Below, piece after piece: positions 1 to 5,260 of a DNA stretch of 9,406 bases. Source of the stretch: JAADDG01 sp964450755 (GTDB taxonomy: Bacteria > Campylobacterota > Campylobacteria > Campylobacterales > JAADDG01). The stretch is from positions 1-9,406 of the forward strand of contig CAYVDJ010000053.1 of the NCBI GenBank assembly GCA_964450755.1. The letters are read 5' to 3'. Position 1 is the stretch's first letter; every line of letters begins with the position of its first letter. The translations under genes were made by a program, and so were the position numbers. Below the pieces are notes generated by a model. The model saw nothing but the letters and a program-made list of their open reading frames with translations, searched no databases and was not told the DNA's origin.

Positions 1-417
1 AATGCAAAACTGATGAGTTTGGATAATAAAAAAAGAGAGGATTATCTAAGAAAGATATTTTATCTTCTTAGACTCAGACCAAATCTGTATCAAAATATAT
101 ACAGAATAAAAAAAGAGGAGCTTAAAATGCCGTTTATCATAGAAAAAGCAAAAGACCCGCTTTATAAAGAGGGAATGGAGATAGGCATAGAAGAGGGAAT
201 TGAAAAAGGGATCGAAAAGGGGATTGAAAAGGGAATCGAAAAAGGAATCAAAGAGGGGATAGAAAAGGGGGCTCAACAGGAGAGGATAGCCTTGACAAAA
301 TCTCTTTTGAAACTCGGTGTGGATATAAAGATCATAAAAGAGGCTACAGGATTTAGCGAGGAGAAGATCACCAAGATAAAAAACAGCTTTTTAAACAGCG
401 AAACTGATAAAACATAA
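1..417 (+). CDS. Rpn family recombination-promoting nuclease/putative transposase, C-terminal part (5' end outside window)
   Basis: The reading frame is open to base 1 (N-A-K-L before the first visible Met at 13), so this is the 3' end of a longer gene; 138 residues are visible. The layout matches the tail of Rpn proteins (PD-(D/E)XK nuclease superfamily, often labelled transposase): a helical segment after the nuclease domain, then a run of glycine-isoleucine-glutamate-lysine tetrapeptides (172-267), then a short helical end resembling 'LLKLGVDI..I.EATGFSEEKI'. Rpn proteins are DNA endonucleases, first linked to RecA-independent recombination and later to anti-phage toxin-antitoxin function. 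The catalytic domain is not in the window, so activity cannot be judged. The gene converges on the dnaK operon. An internal start at 127 probably yields a second product, listed separately. Family assignment rests on the repeat and tail pattern, not on catalytic motifs. Confidence 0.72.
   Translation, partial: NAKLMSLDNKKREDYLRKIFYLLRLRPNLYQNIYRIKKEELKMPFIIEKAKDPLYKEGMEIGIEEGIEKGIEKGIEKGIEKGIKEGIEKGAQQERIALTKSLLKLGVDIKIIKEATGFSEEKITKIKNSFLNSETDKT
114..129 (+). promoter_or_regulatory. Internal Shine-Dalgarno and start codon of the RpnS-like product
   Basis: AGAGGAG at 114-120, spacer CTTAAA, then ATG at 127-129, in frame with the surrounding Rpn gene. The codons used (AAA AAA GAG GAG CTT AAA, for K-K-E-E-L-K) could encode the same residues without making a ribosome binding site, which hints at selection but does not prove it. 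Confidence 0.6.
127..417 (+). CDS. Candidate intragenic RpnS-like small protein (internal start within the rpn gene)
   Basis: In frame inside the Rpn gene, the ATG at 127 is preceded by AGAGGAG (114-120) with a 6-base spacer, which is better than most gene starts in the window. It would give a 96-residue protein starting MPFIIEKAKDPLYKEG. This protein would hold the whole four-residue repeat helix and the C-terminal helical tail but no nuclease domain. In characterised Rpn systems the separately translated C-terminal domain (RpnS) binds and blocks the full-length toxic nuclease (RpnL), and the dimer helix carries four-residue repeats of variable number. Seen here: the ribosome binding site, the start codon and the repeats. 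Inferred: that the short form is made and acts as an antitoxin. I found no convincing dedicated promoter, so it may be translated from the full-length message. Confidence 0.6.
   Translation: MPFIIEKAKDPLYKEGMEIGIEEGIEKGIEKGIEKGIEKGIKEGIEKGAQQERIALTKSLLKLGVDIKIIKEATGFSEEKITKIKNSFLNSETDKT
172..267 (+). repeat. 12-bp tandem repeat, 8 units, encoding G-I-E-K tetrapeptides
   Basis: Eight in-frame 12-bp units encode GMEI, GIEE, GIEK four times, GIKE and GIEK, followed by a further glycine codon. The units differ mainly at wobble positions (GGA/GGG, ATC/ATT/ATA, GAA/GAG, AAA/AAG), so the peptide is better conserved than the DNA. This is coding repeat DNA within the C-terminal Rpn region and would form a long charged helix. 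Variation in copy number by recombination or slippage is known for such Rpn repeats. Confidence 0.9.
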
Positions 418-450
418 AATTTTTATCGAGCCTGTAAAATCAATTTTGTC

Positions 451-480
451 AAACAAAAAGGGTATGACTGAAGTCATACT
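451..480 (-). terminator. Rho-independent terminator of the hrcA-grpE-dnaK operon
   Basis: Read on the minus strand, GTATGAC, loop TTCA, GTCATAC form a perfect 7-bp stem (arms 473-479 and 462-468), followed by CC and then TTTTTGTTT (459-451). It lies about 80 bases after the dnaK stop codon. The T-run is present only on this strand, so it points to the dnaK operon rather than to rpn. Confidence 0.75.
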
Positions 481-508
481 TCCAATGCTGCTTGTCGTTT
501 TTAGGTTT

Positions 509-536
509 GTCAGTAAACCAAAATCGGTTTACTGAC
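509..536. repeat. Perfect 11-bp inverted repeat between dnaK and rpn
   Basis: GTCAGTAAACC (509-519) and GGTTTACTGAC (526-536) are perfect inverted copies around a 6-base loop. On the + strand the sequence after it is TTGTTTGG, a weak T-tract, so it may terminate rpn transcription from the left. On the minus strand it lies just past the dnaK stop codon with no T-run and could stabilise the 3' end of the message. Its role is unproven. Confidence 0.7.
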
Positions 537-557
537 TTGTTTGGCAGATTGGGAGAT

Positions 558-2456
558 TTATTCTACTTCTGCGTCGATGATGTCTTCATCTCCGCCGGGT
601 TTCTTTTGTTGTGCGTTACTGGCTCCGGCAGCTCCTGCACCTTCGGCTCCGCCTTGTTTATACATGGCTTCTGCAAGTTTGTGGCTGACAGTGGTTAATT
701 CCTGTACTTTGGCATCAATCTGTTCTTTTGTTGCGCTTTCATTTTTGAGAAGTTCTTTTAGTTCGTTGAGAACTTTTTCCACTTTCTCTTTTTCATCAGC
801 ACCTATTTTATCTCCCGCTTCTTTTAGAGATTTTTCTGTTTGATGTGCCAATGCATCTGCCTGGTTTTTGGTCTCTACAAGCTCTTTTCTTTTTTCGTCT
901 TCCTCTTTGTGAAGTTCTGCATCTTTTACCATTTTGTCTATTTCTTCTTCAGAAAGTCCTGAACTTCCGGTGATTTTGATCTCTTGGGCTTTTCCTGTTG
1001 CTTTGTCTTTTGCGCTGACGGTTAAAATACCGTTTGCATCGATATCAAATGTAACCTCTATTTGCGGTACTCCTCTTGGAGCAGGCGGGATTCCTTCAAG
1101 ATTGAATTGACCAAGAGACTTGTTGTCTTTTGCAAATTCTCTCTCACCCTGAAGAACATGGATCGTAACGGCAGACTGATTGTCTTCTGCTGTTGAGAAT
1201 ACCTGTGATTTTTTGACAGGTATCGTTGTACCTTTTTCGATAAGTTTGGTTGTAACACCTCCAAGTGTTTCGATACCTAAAGAGAGAGGTGTAACATCAA
1301 GCAAAAGAACATCTTTTACATCTCCTCTTAAAACAGCTCCCTGGATAGCCGCTCCTATCGCAACTACTTCATCAGGATTAACTGATTTGTTTAGCTCTTT
1401 GCCAAAATACTCTTTTACTTTTTGTTGAACCAAAGGAACTCTCGTTGATCCTCCGACCATTACAACTTCTTTGATCTCATCTTTTGACAAACCGGAATCT
1501 TTCATAACTTCTGCGATTTTTTGAACAGTTTCATCGACCAAATCTTCGATCAAAGATTCAAATTTTGCTCTTGTTATTTTTTTGACAAGGTGTTTTGGAC
1601 CTGTTGCGTCTGCTGTGATAAAAGGCAGATTGATCTCTGTTTCAGCCGCTGCCGAAAGCTCTTTTTTTGCATTCTCAGCTGCTTCTTTCAGTCTTTGAAG
1701 AGCCATGATGTCATTTTTGAGATCTATTCCCGTTTCACTTTTAAACTCTTCGGCAGCCCAATCTATAAGTCTGTTGTCAAAATCATCTCCACCCAAAAAT
1801 GCGTTACCGCCGGTTGCCAAAACCTCTACGACATTATCGCCCGTTTCAAGAACAGTTACATCAAATGTACCGCCTCCTAAATCATAAACTACGATATTTT
1901 CGCTGTTTTTCTTATCAAGTCCATAGGCAAGTGCTGCCGATGTCGGTTCGTTTATGATTCTAAGTACATTCAATCCGGCAATTGTTCCCGCCTCTTTGGT
2001 TGCTTTTCTTTGGCTGTCATTAAAATATGCAGGTACGGTTATAACGGCATCTGTTACCTCTTCACCCAAAAATGCCTCGGCATCTTCTTTTAGTTTGATC
2101 AAAATTTTGGCTGAAATTTCCTGAGGTGTATAAACTTTGTTATCGATTTCAACCGCACATGCGCCGTTTCTGTCTGTTACATGATAGGGAAGTCTTTTTT
2201 TCGCTTCTTGAGCTTTATCTTCATTGCACATCAATCCCATAATTCTTTTTATAGAATAAACGGTTTTTTCGGGATTTGTTACCATTTGTCTTTTAGCGGG
2301 ATCTCCTACTAAAACCTCTCCTTTGTCCGTATAAGCCACCACTGAGGGAGTTGTGTTTTTACCCTCTTTGTTTGCTATAACCTTACTCTCACCTCTCTCA
2401 TATACCGCCATACAAGAGTTGGTTGTTCCTAAATCTATTCCTAATACTTTTGACAT
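558..2456 (-). CDS. dnaK: Molecular chaperone DnaK (Hsp70)
   Basis: ATP-driven cytoplasmic chaperone that binds exposed hydrophobic peptides in cycles controlled by a J-protein and the exchange factor GrpE. It has 632 residues, the normal length. The nucleotide-binding domain (about 1-380) shows phosphate-1 IDLGTTNS (7-14), K70, NEPTSAAL with E170, phosphate-2 YDLGGGTFDV (191-200) and the adenosine motif VGGSTRVP (334-341). The interdomain linker DVLLLDVTP (382-390) leads into the beta substrate-binding domain and the helical lid. The tail is Gly/Ala/Gln-rich and ends in DAEVE, a variant of the acidic C-terminal motif of bacterial DnaK. An AGAAAGGA ribosome binding site precedes the ATG. It is the last gene of hrcA-grpE-dnaK, 32 bases after grpE, and is presumably controlled by the operon promoter. 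No dnaJ follows, as is usual in Campylobacterota. Confidence 0.98.
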   Translation of the reverse strand: MSKVLGIDLGTTNSCMAVYERGESKVIANKEGKNTTPSVVAYTDKGEVLVGDPAKRQMVTNPEKTVYSIKRIMGLMCNEDKAQEAKKRLPYHVTDRNGACAVEIDNKVYTPQEISAKILIKLKEDAEAFLGEEVTDAVITVPAYFNDSQRKATKEAGTIAGLNVLRIINEPTSAALAYGLDKKNSENIVVYDLGGGTFDVTVLETGDNVVEVLATGGNAFLGGDDFDNRLIDWAAEEFKSETGIDLKNDIMALQRLKEAAENAKKELSAAAETEINLPFITADATGPKHLVKKITRAKFESLIEDLVDETVQKIAEVMKDSGLSKDEIKEVVMVGGSTRVPLVQQKVKEYFGKELNKSVNPDEVVAIGAAIQGAVLRGDVKDVLLLDVTPLSLGIETLGGVTTKLIEKGTTIPVKKSQVFSTAEDNQSAVTIHVLQGEREFAKDNKSLGQFNLEGIPPAPRGVPQIEVTFDIDANGILTVSAKDKATGKAQEIKITGSSGLSEEEIDKMVKDAELHKEEDEKRKELVETKNQADALAHQTEKSLKEAGDKIGADEKEKVEKVLNELKELLKNESATKEQIDAKVQELTTVSHKLAEAMYKQGGAEGAGAAGASNAQQKKPGGDEDIIDAEVE

Positions 2457-2488
2457 TTTTAATCCTTTCTAATTTTTTTAATTTTTAT

Positions 2489-3076
2489 TTATTTTGCTAT
2501 GCTGACCATTGCAGGTCTTAAGACTCTGTCTTTTATTGTATAACCTTTTTGAAAAATCTGAACGATATCTCCTTTGTTGTGTTCTTCGCTTTCGATTTGC
2601 ATTATTGCTTCATGAAAATGGGGATTGAAACCTTCTTCTATATCGACAACTTTTATTCCGTGTTTTTCAAAAGCTTTTTTGAACTGTTCGATTGTCAGGT
2701 TAATCCCCTCTTTCATCTTGTTTACTACCTCCTCATCGGCATCTATCTCATCCAGCGAATCGATAGCAAGTTCCAATGAGTCAATAGCAGGGAGCAAATC
2801 TCTTGCAAACTCTTCGGAGGCATAATTTATAGCTTCTCTTTTTTCTCTTTCCATTCTCTTTTTTATGTTGTCAAATTCGGCATTTGTTCTTAGATATTGA
2901 TCTTCAAGTTGCGCTATTTGCTCTTTGAGTTCTTCTATCTCCTCTTCGCAATCGTTTTGCTCCTCTTCCTCTCTTTTCTCATCTTCTGCCTGAGTCTCTT
3001 TTTCCTCTTCGTTTTTTTTATGCTTCTCTTCGTCGTGCTTATGTTTATGATGTTTATGATGCTTGTGTTTGCTCAT
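2489..3076 (-). CDS. grpE: Nucleotide exchange factor GrpE with histidine-rich N-terminus
   Basis: Cytoplasmic homodimer that releases ADP from DnaK and acts as a thermosensor for it. It has 195 residues. The long coiled-coil helix runs from about 43 to 85 (E-E-L-K-E-Q-I-A-Q-L pattern). The globular beta-wing domain carries the family signature NPHFHEAIMQ (151-160) and GYTIKDRVLRPAMVSIAK (178-195). The ATG follows AAAGGAG (3084-3090), which lies in the last codons of hrcA. Only 4 bases separate the hrcA stop from this start, so translation is probably coupled. Odd feature: 8 of the first 19 residues are histidine and most of the rest are lysine (MSKHKHHKHHKHKH...), followed by a Glu/Lys-rich stretch to about residue 45. 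GrpE N-termini are normally disordered and acidic, so this may be a metal-binding addition. The family call itself is not in doubt. Confidence 0.96.
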   Translation of the reverse strand: MSKHKHHKHHKHKHDEEKHKKNEEEKETQAEDEKREEEEQNDCEEEIEELKEQIAQLEDQYLRTNAEFDNIKKRMEREKREAINYASEEFARDLLPAIDSLELAIDSLDEIDADEEVVNKMKEGINLTIEQFKKAFEKHGIKVVDIEEGFNPHFHEAIMQIESEEHNKGDIVQIFQKGYTIKDRVLRPAMVSIAK

Positions 3077-3080
3077 AATC

Positions 3081-3875
3081 TTACTCCTTTATTGTTATTT
3101 GATCGAAAAAACTTTCAAAATCATTTTGCAAATGACCTATACAAAATATATTTGCTTTTTTCTCCTCTATCTGTGCTTTTTGATTTAGAGCCATTAAACC
3201 TTCCGGTACTATTTTTTCAAAATAGAGCTGATGGTTCAGATCATCAAAAATCAAAGGATCGGTATAATAGTTGTAAAATTCGTCATTTGCCAACTCTTTG
3301 CCTGTTTCAAGCAAAAACATATATCCCTCTTTGAGGGTGTTTTGATCTATCAAAACAGTTTTCAGTTTCCAGGCAAGTTCTGTCAGCCCCACTTGGGAGG
3401 CAATTTTGTAAATATCGTTTATTTCATATTCTATGAAACTTTTCAAAAACATTTCTATTTTTTTATTGTATTTTAGCGCAATTTCTCCCGTGCCAAAAAC
3501 TAGTACAAGGTATCTCTCATCTGCATTGATAACCTCTTTTAGATAAGATTTTTCATAAAATCTTATCATACAGTAGATATTATGCTCTCTTATCGCTTCT
3601 TTAATTCTGTCTGTGTTATAAAATTTCATCCTTCTGTTTGGAGATAGTTTTTTTCTCCAATAGCTTTTAAGCGTTTCTTGAGTCGGTATCCTCCCTCCGC
3701 TCATGTGAAGCTTTGTAATAGAGCCTTCATCAGATAATTGTTTAAAATAGACTCTTATCGTTGATGCGGCCATATTAAGCTCCAATTTCATCTTCAGTTC
3801 ATTAGAACTGACAGGTAATTGGCTCTTTAAATACTCTTTTATGATAGAATTTAATATAATATCTCTTTTATTCAT
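3081..3875 (-). CDS. hrcA: Heat-inducible transcription repressor HrcA
   Basis: Dimeric repressor that binds CIRCE operators of chaperone operons and loses activity on heat shock; its folding usually depends on GroE. It has 264 residues from the chosen ATG, short compared with about 340 in Bacillus but typical of Campylobacterota. The N-terminal winged helix (about 1-65) contains AASTIRVYFKQL and the hallmark SGGRIPT (59-65). The rest is the HrcA dimerisation/GAF-like region, without the long insert. Start choice: ATG at 3875 gives the family-typical MNKRDIILNSIIKEYL. A GTG two codons upstream (3881) is better spaced (8 bases) from the purine-rich AAAAGAAGAG at 3890-3899, so 266 residues is possible. 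A longer frame up to 3944 would begin inside the promoter and is rejected. It heads the operon with grpE and dnaK and is likely self-regulated through the CIRCE at its 5' end. Confidence 0.95.
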   Translation of the reverse strand: MNKRDIILNSIIKEYLKSQLPVSSNELKMKLELNMAASTIRVYFKQLSDEGSITKLHMSGGRIPTQETLKSYWRKKLSPNRRMKFYNTDRIKEAIREHNIYCMIRFYEKSYLKEVINADERYLVLVFGTGEIALKYNKKIEMFLKSFIEYEINDIYKIASQVGLTELAWKLKTVLIDQNTLKEGYMFLLETGKELANDEFYNYYTDPLIFDDLNHQLYFEKIVPEGLMALNQKAQIEEKKANIFCIGHLQNDFESFFDQITIKE

Positions 3876-3883
3876 TTTCACTA

Positions 3884-3910
3884 TTAGCACTCTTCTTTTG
3901 TAATTGCTGA
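3884..3910 (-). promoter_or_regulatory. Degenerate CIRCE operator (HrcA binding site)
   Basis: On the + strand TTAGCACTC (3884-3892), N9, AATTGCTGA (3902-3910). The consensus is TTAGCACTC-N9-GAGTGCTAA. The left half is perfect, the spacing is exactly 9, and the right half matches 6 of 9. It lies immediately downstream of the hrcA -10, covering the expected transcript start and the hrcA ribosome binding site, where an HrcA operator is expected. Confidence 0.85.
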
Positions 3911-3914
3911 TGTA

Positions 3915-3944
3915 ATTATACAACATTGAGTGATATAATGTCAA
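3915..3944 (-). promoter_or_regulatory. Sigma-70 promoter of hrcA-grpE-dnaK
   Basis: Read on the minus strand, TTGACA (3944-3939), 18-bp spacer, TATAAT (3920-3915). Both hexamers are perfect consensus. The expected start of transcription is near 3908, within the CIRCE element, giving a leader of about 30 bases before hrcA. So strong a promoter fits an operon that is held down by repressors. Confidence 0.9.
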
Positions 3945-3945
3945 G
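3925..3945 (-). promoter_or_regulatory. HAIR-like inverted repeat (possible HspR site) over the -35
   Basis: On the + strand ATTGAGT (3925-3931), N7, TGTCAAG (3939-3945). The HspR-associated inverted repeat is CTTGAGT-N7-ACTCAAG; this site matches 11 of 14 positions with exact spacing. One arm coincides with the -35 hexamer, so part of the match (TCAA) comes free with the promoter. HspR co-represses hrcA-grpE-dnaK in Helicobacter and Campylobacter. No hspR gene is in the window. Confidence 0.45.
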
Positions 3946-3961
3946 TAGAATCATTAAAAAG

Positions 3962-3987
3962 TTTACATAAAAATACTTTAGTATAAA
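3962..3987 (+). promoter_or_regulatory. Putative promoter of the MFS transporter gene
   Basis: TATAAA at 3982-3987, preceded by an AT-rich stretch, is a reasonable -10 with a start near 3994. The only -35-like hexamer, TTTACA (3962-3967), leaves a 14-bp spacer, which is too short for a classic promoter. Weak -35 elements are common in Campylobacterota. It is divergent from the hrcA promoter, with no overlap between hexamers. Confidence 0.35.
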
Positions 3988-4007
3988 AGACTCATATTAA
4001 AAAGGCA

Positions 4008-5231
4008 GTGGTATTGAAACAAGAGATAAACAGATTTTCAAATCATATTAAAAATATTCTTCACGGTTTTTTTGTCTCCGTTGCGGTTACGATAGCCGAA
4101 CCTTCCACGATTTTACCTCTTATCGTTCACTATTTCAGTGGAAGTTCTATATTGGTAGGGATATTTGCTTCGCTTTTAAGAGGCGGAGCTATTTTGGTTC
4201 AGCTTGTAGCGGCATTTTATATCCAAAGTCACAAAATCGTCCTTCCATATCTCAGGAGAGTTTTTATAGCAAGATTTCTATCCTGGTTTTTTATAGGAGT
4301 TTTTATCGTTTTGTTTGGTGAAACAAATCCCTCTTTGACTCTTCTTCTGATAGGTGTGGGACTCTTTTTCTTCTCGTTTGCAGCGGGATTTGGGGCGATC
4401 TTTTTCAATGAGATAAGTGCGAAGATGTTCACCAAAGAGTATCTTGGATTTACGATGTCTTACAGACAGTTTTTTGCGGGACTCGGATCGATTCTCAGCG
4501 GTGCGGCTGCGGGAGTTATACTGAATCATTTTGAACCTCCTTTGAGTTTTGGTTATCTCTTTATCATAAGTTCTATGTTGATGGGAATCGGTCTTTTGTC
4601 TTTTGCAACCGTAAAAGAGCCTGTAAAAGATGAGGTAGCAAAAAAAGAGAAATCATTTAAAAAGTTCATAAAAAACGCTTTTTTGCTTTTAAAAGAAGAC
4701 CATTCTTTAAAGATTCAGGTTTTTGGCAAACTCTTGTCAAATTCCTATCTTATAGCTCTGCCTTTTATCATATTGGAGGCAAAAGAGAAGATATCCATCA
4801 GCGGTACAGAGATAGGGTGGCTTATCTCTTCCCAGATGATTGGAGCAATGTTAAGCAATCTTTTGTGGGGCAGACTCTCATCCAAAGGAAAGAACAAAAC
4901 AATAGCTCTCAGCGCTCTTTTGTTTTTGCTGATTGTTGTCTCTTTATCGCATTTTGCACAAAATATCTATCAGTATGCCGTTTTGTTTTTTCTTGTCGGT
5001 TCTGCTGTTGACGGTCTTAGACTCAGTTTTGGAAATCTTATCCTGATAATAGCACCGGCTCAAAAAAGACCTACATATATAGCTTTACAGGCAAATATAT
5101 CCTCTTTGGGGCTTTTCTTTTCGATTTTGGGAGGTTTTGTCATCAAATTTTTCGGATATGAAGTTTTATATACCGTTACGGCTCTTTTTATGATATATGC
5201 CATCTATCTTGCCTCTTTGTTAAAAGAGTAA
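4008..5231 (+). CDS. Major facilitator superfamily transporter, substrate unknown
   Basis: Inner-membrane secondary transporter of about 407 residues, the usual MFS size. Hydrophobic segments fit twelve helices in two halves, separated by a charged cytoplasmic loop at about 202-235 (rich in Lys/Glu). The second half contains NLLWGRLSSKGKNKTI (284-299), which resembles the MFS motif A loop between helices 8 and 9. The matching loop in the first half is poorly conserved (PYLRRVF, 80-86). Family level is supported; nothing visible identifies the substrate. Start: GTG at 4008 is the most upstream choice, but AAAAAGG (3999-4005) lies only 2 bases before it, whereas the TTG at 4014 sits 8 bases away. 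TTG is therefore the better start by spacing (405 residues). It is transcribed divergently from hrcA and ends inside a terminator shared with the next gene. No functional link to the chaperones is evident. Confidence 0.85.
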   Translation: MVLKQEINRFSNHIKNILHGFFVSVAVTIAEPSTILPLIVHYFSGSSILVGIFASLLRGGAILVQLVAAFYIQSHKIVLPYLRRVFIARFLSWFFIGVFIVLFGETNPSLTLLLIGVGLFFFSFAAGFGAIFFNEISAKMFTKEYLGFTMSYRQFFAGLGSILSGAAAGVILNHFEPPLSFGYLFIISSMLMGIGLLSFATVKEPVKDEVAKKEKSFKKFIKNAFLLLKEDHSLKIQVFGKLLSNSYLIALPFIILEAKEKISISGTEIGWLISSQMIGAMLSNLLWGRLSSKGKNKTIALSALLFLLIVVSLSHFAQNIYQYAVLFFLVGSAVDGLRLSFGNLILIIAPAQKRPTYIALQANISSLGLFFSILGGFVIKFFGYEVLYTVTALFMIYAIYLASLLKE

Positions 5232-5260
5232 AAAGGGGGCTATCCCCTCTTTTTTACTCT
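5226..5260. terminator. Bidirectional terminator between convergent genes
   Basis: GGGG (5235-5238) and CCCC (5244-5247) close a 5-base loop. The flanks AGAGTAAAAA and TTTTTACTCT extend the pairing with a small bulge. On the + strand the stem is followed by TCTTTTTT, and on the minus strand by TTTTT, so it can stop both the transporter and the beta-helix gene. The stop codons of both genes lie inside the stem. Confidence 0.85.

Noticed and set aside
172..267. Possible CRISPR-like array from the short regular repeats
   Set aside because: Units are 12 bp, contiguous without spacers and in frame within a coding region, so this is a peptide repeat.
441..459. TTTTGT-CAA-ACAAAA short hairpin after rpn
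   Set aside because: It is only 6 AT-rich pairs with a 3-base loop, and part of it is the T-run of the dnaK terminator on the other strand.
492..843. Plus-strand frames over the dnaK 3' end
   Set aside because: They are Ser/Pro/Ala/Cys-rich antisense of the dnaK tail, with no supporting ribosome binding site.
3876..3944. N-terminal extension of HrcA starting at 3944
   Set aside because: The extension would be read from the -35/-10 and the CIRCE region, which is not downstream of the transcript start. The conserved family start is MNKRDIILNSIIKEYL at 3875.
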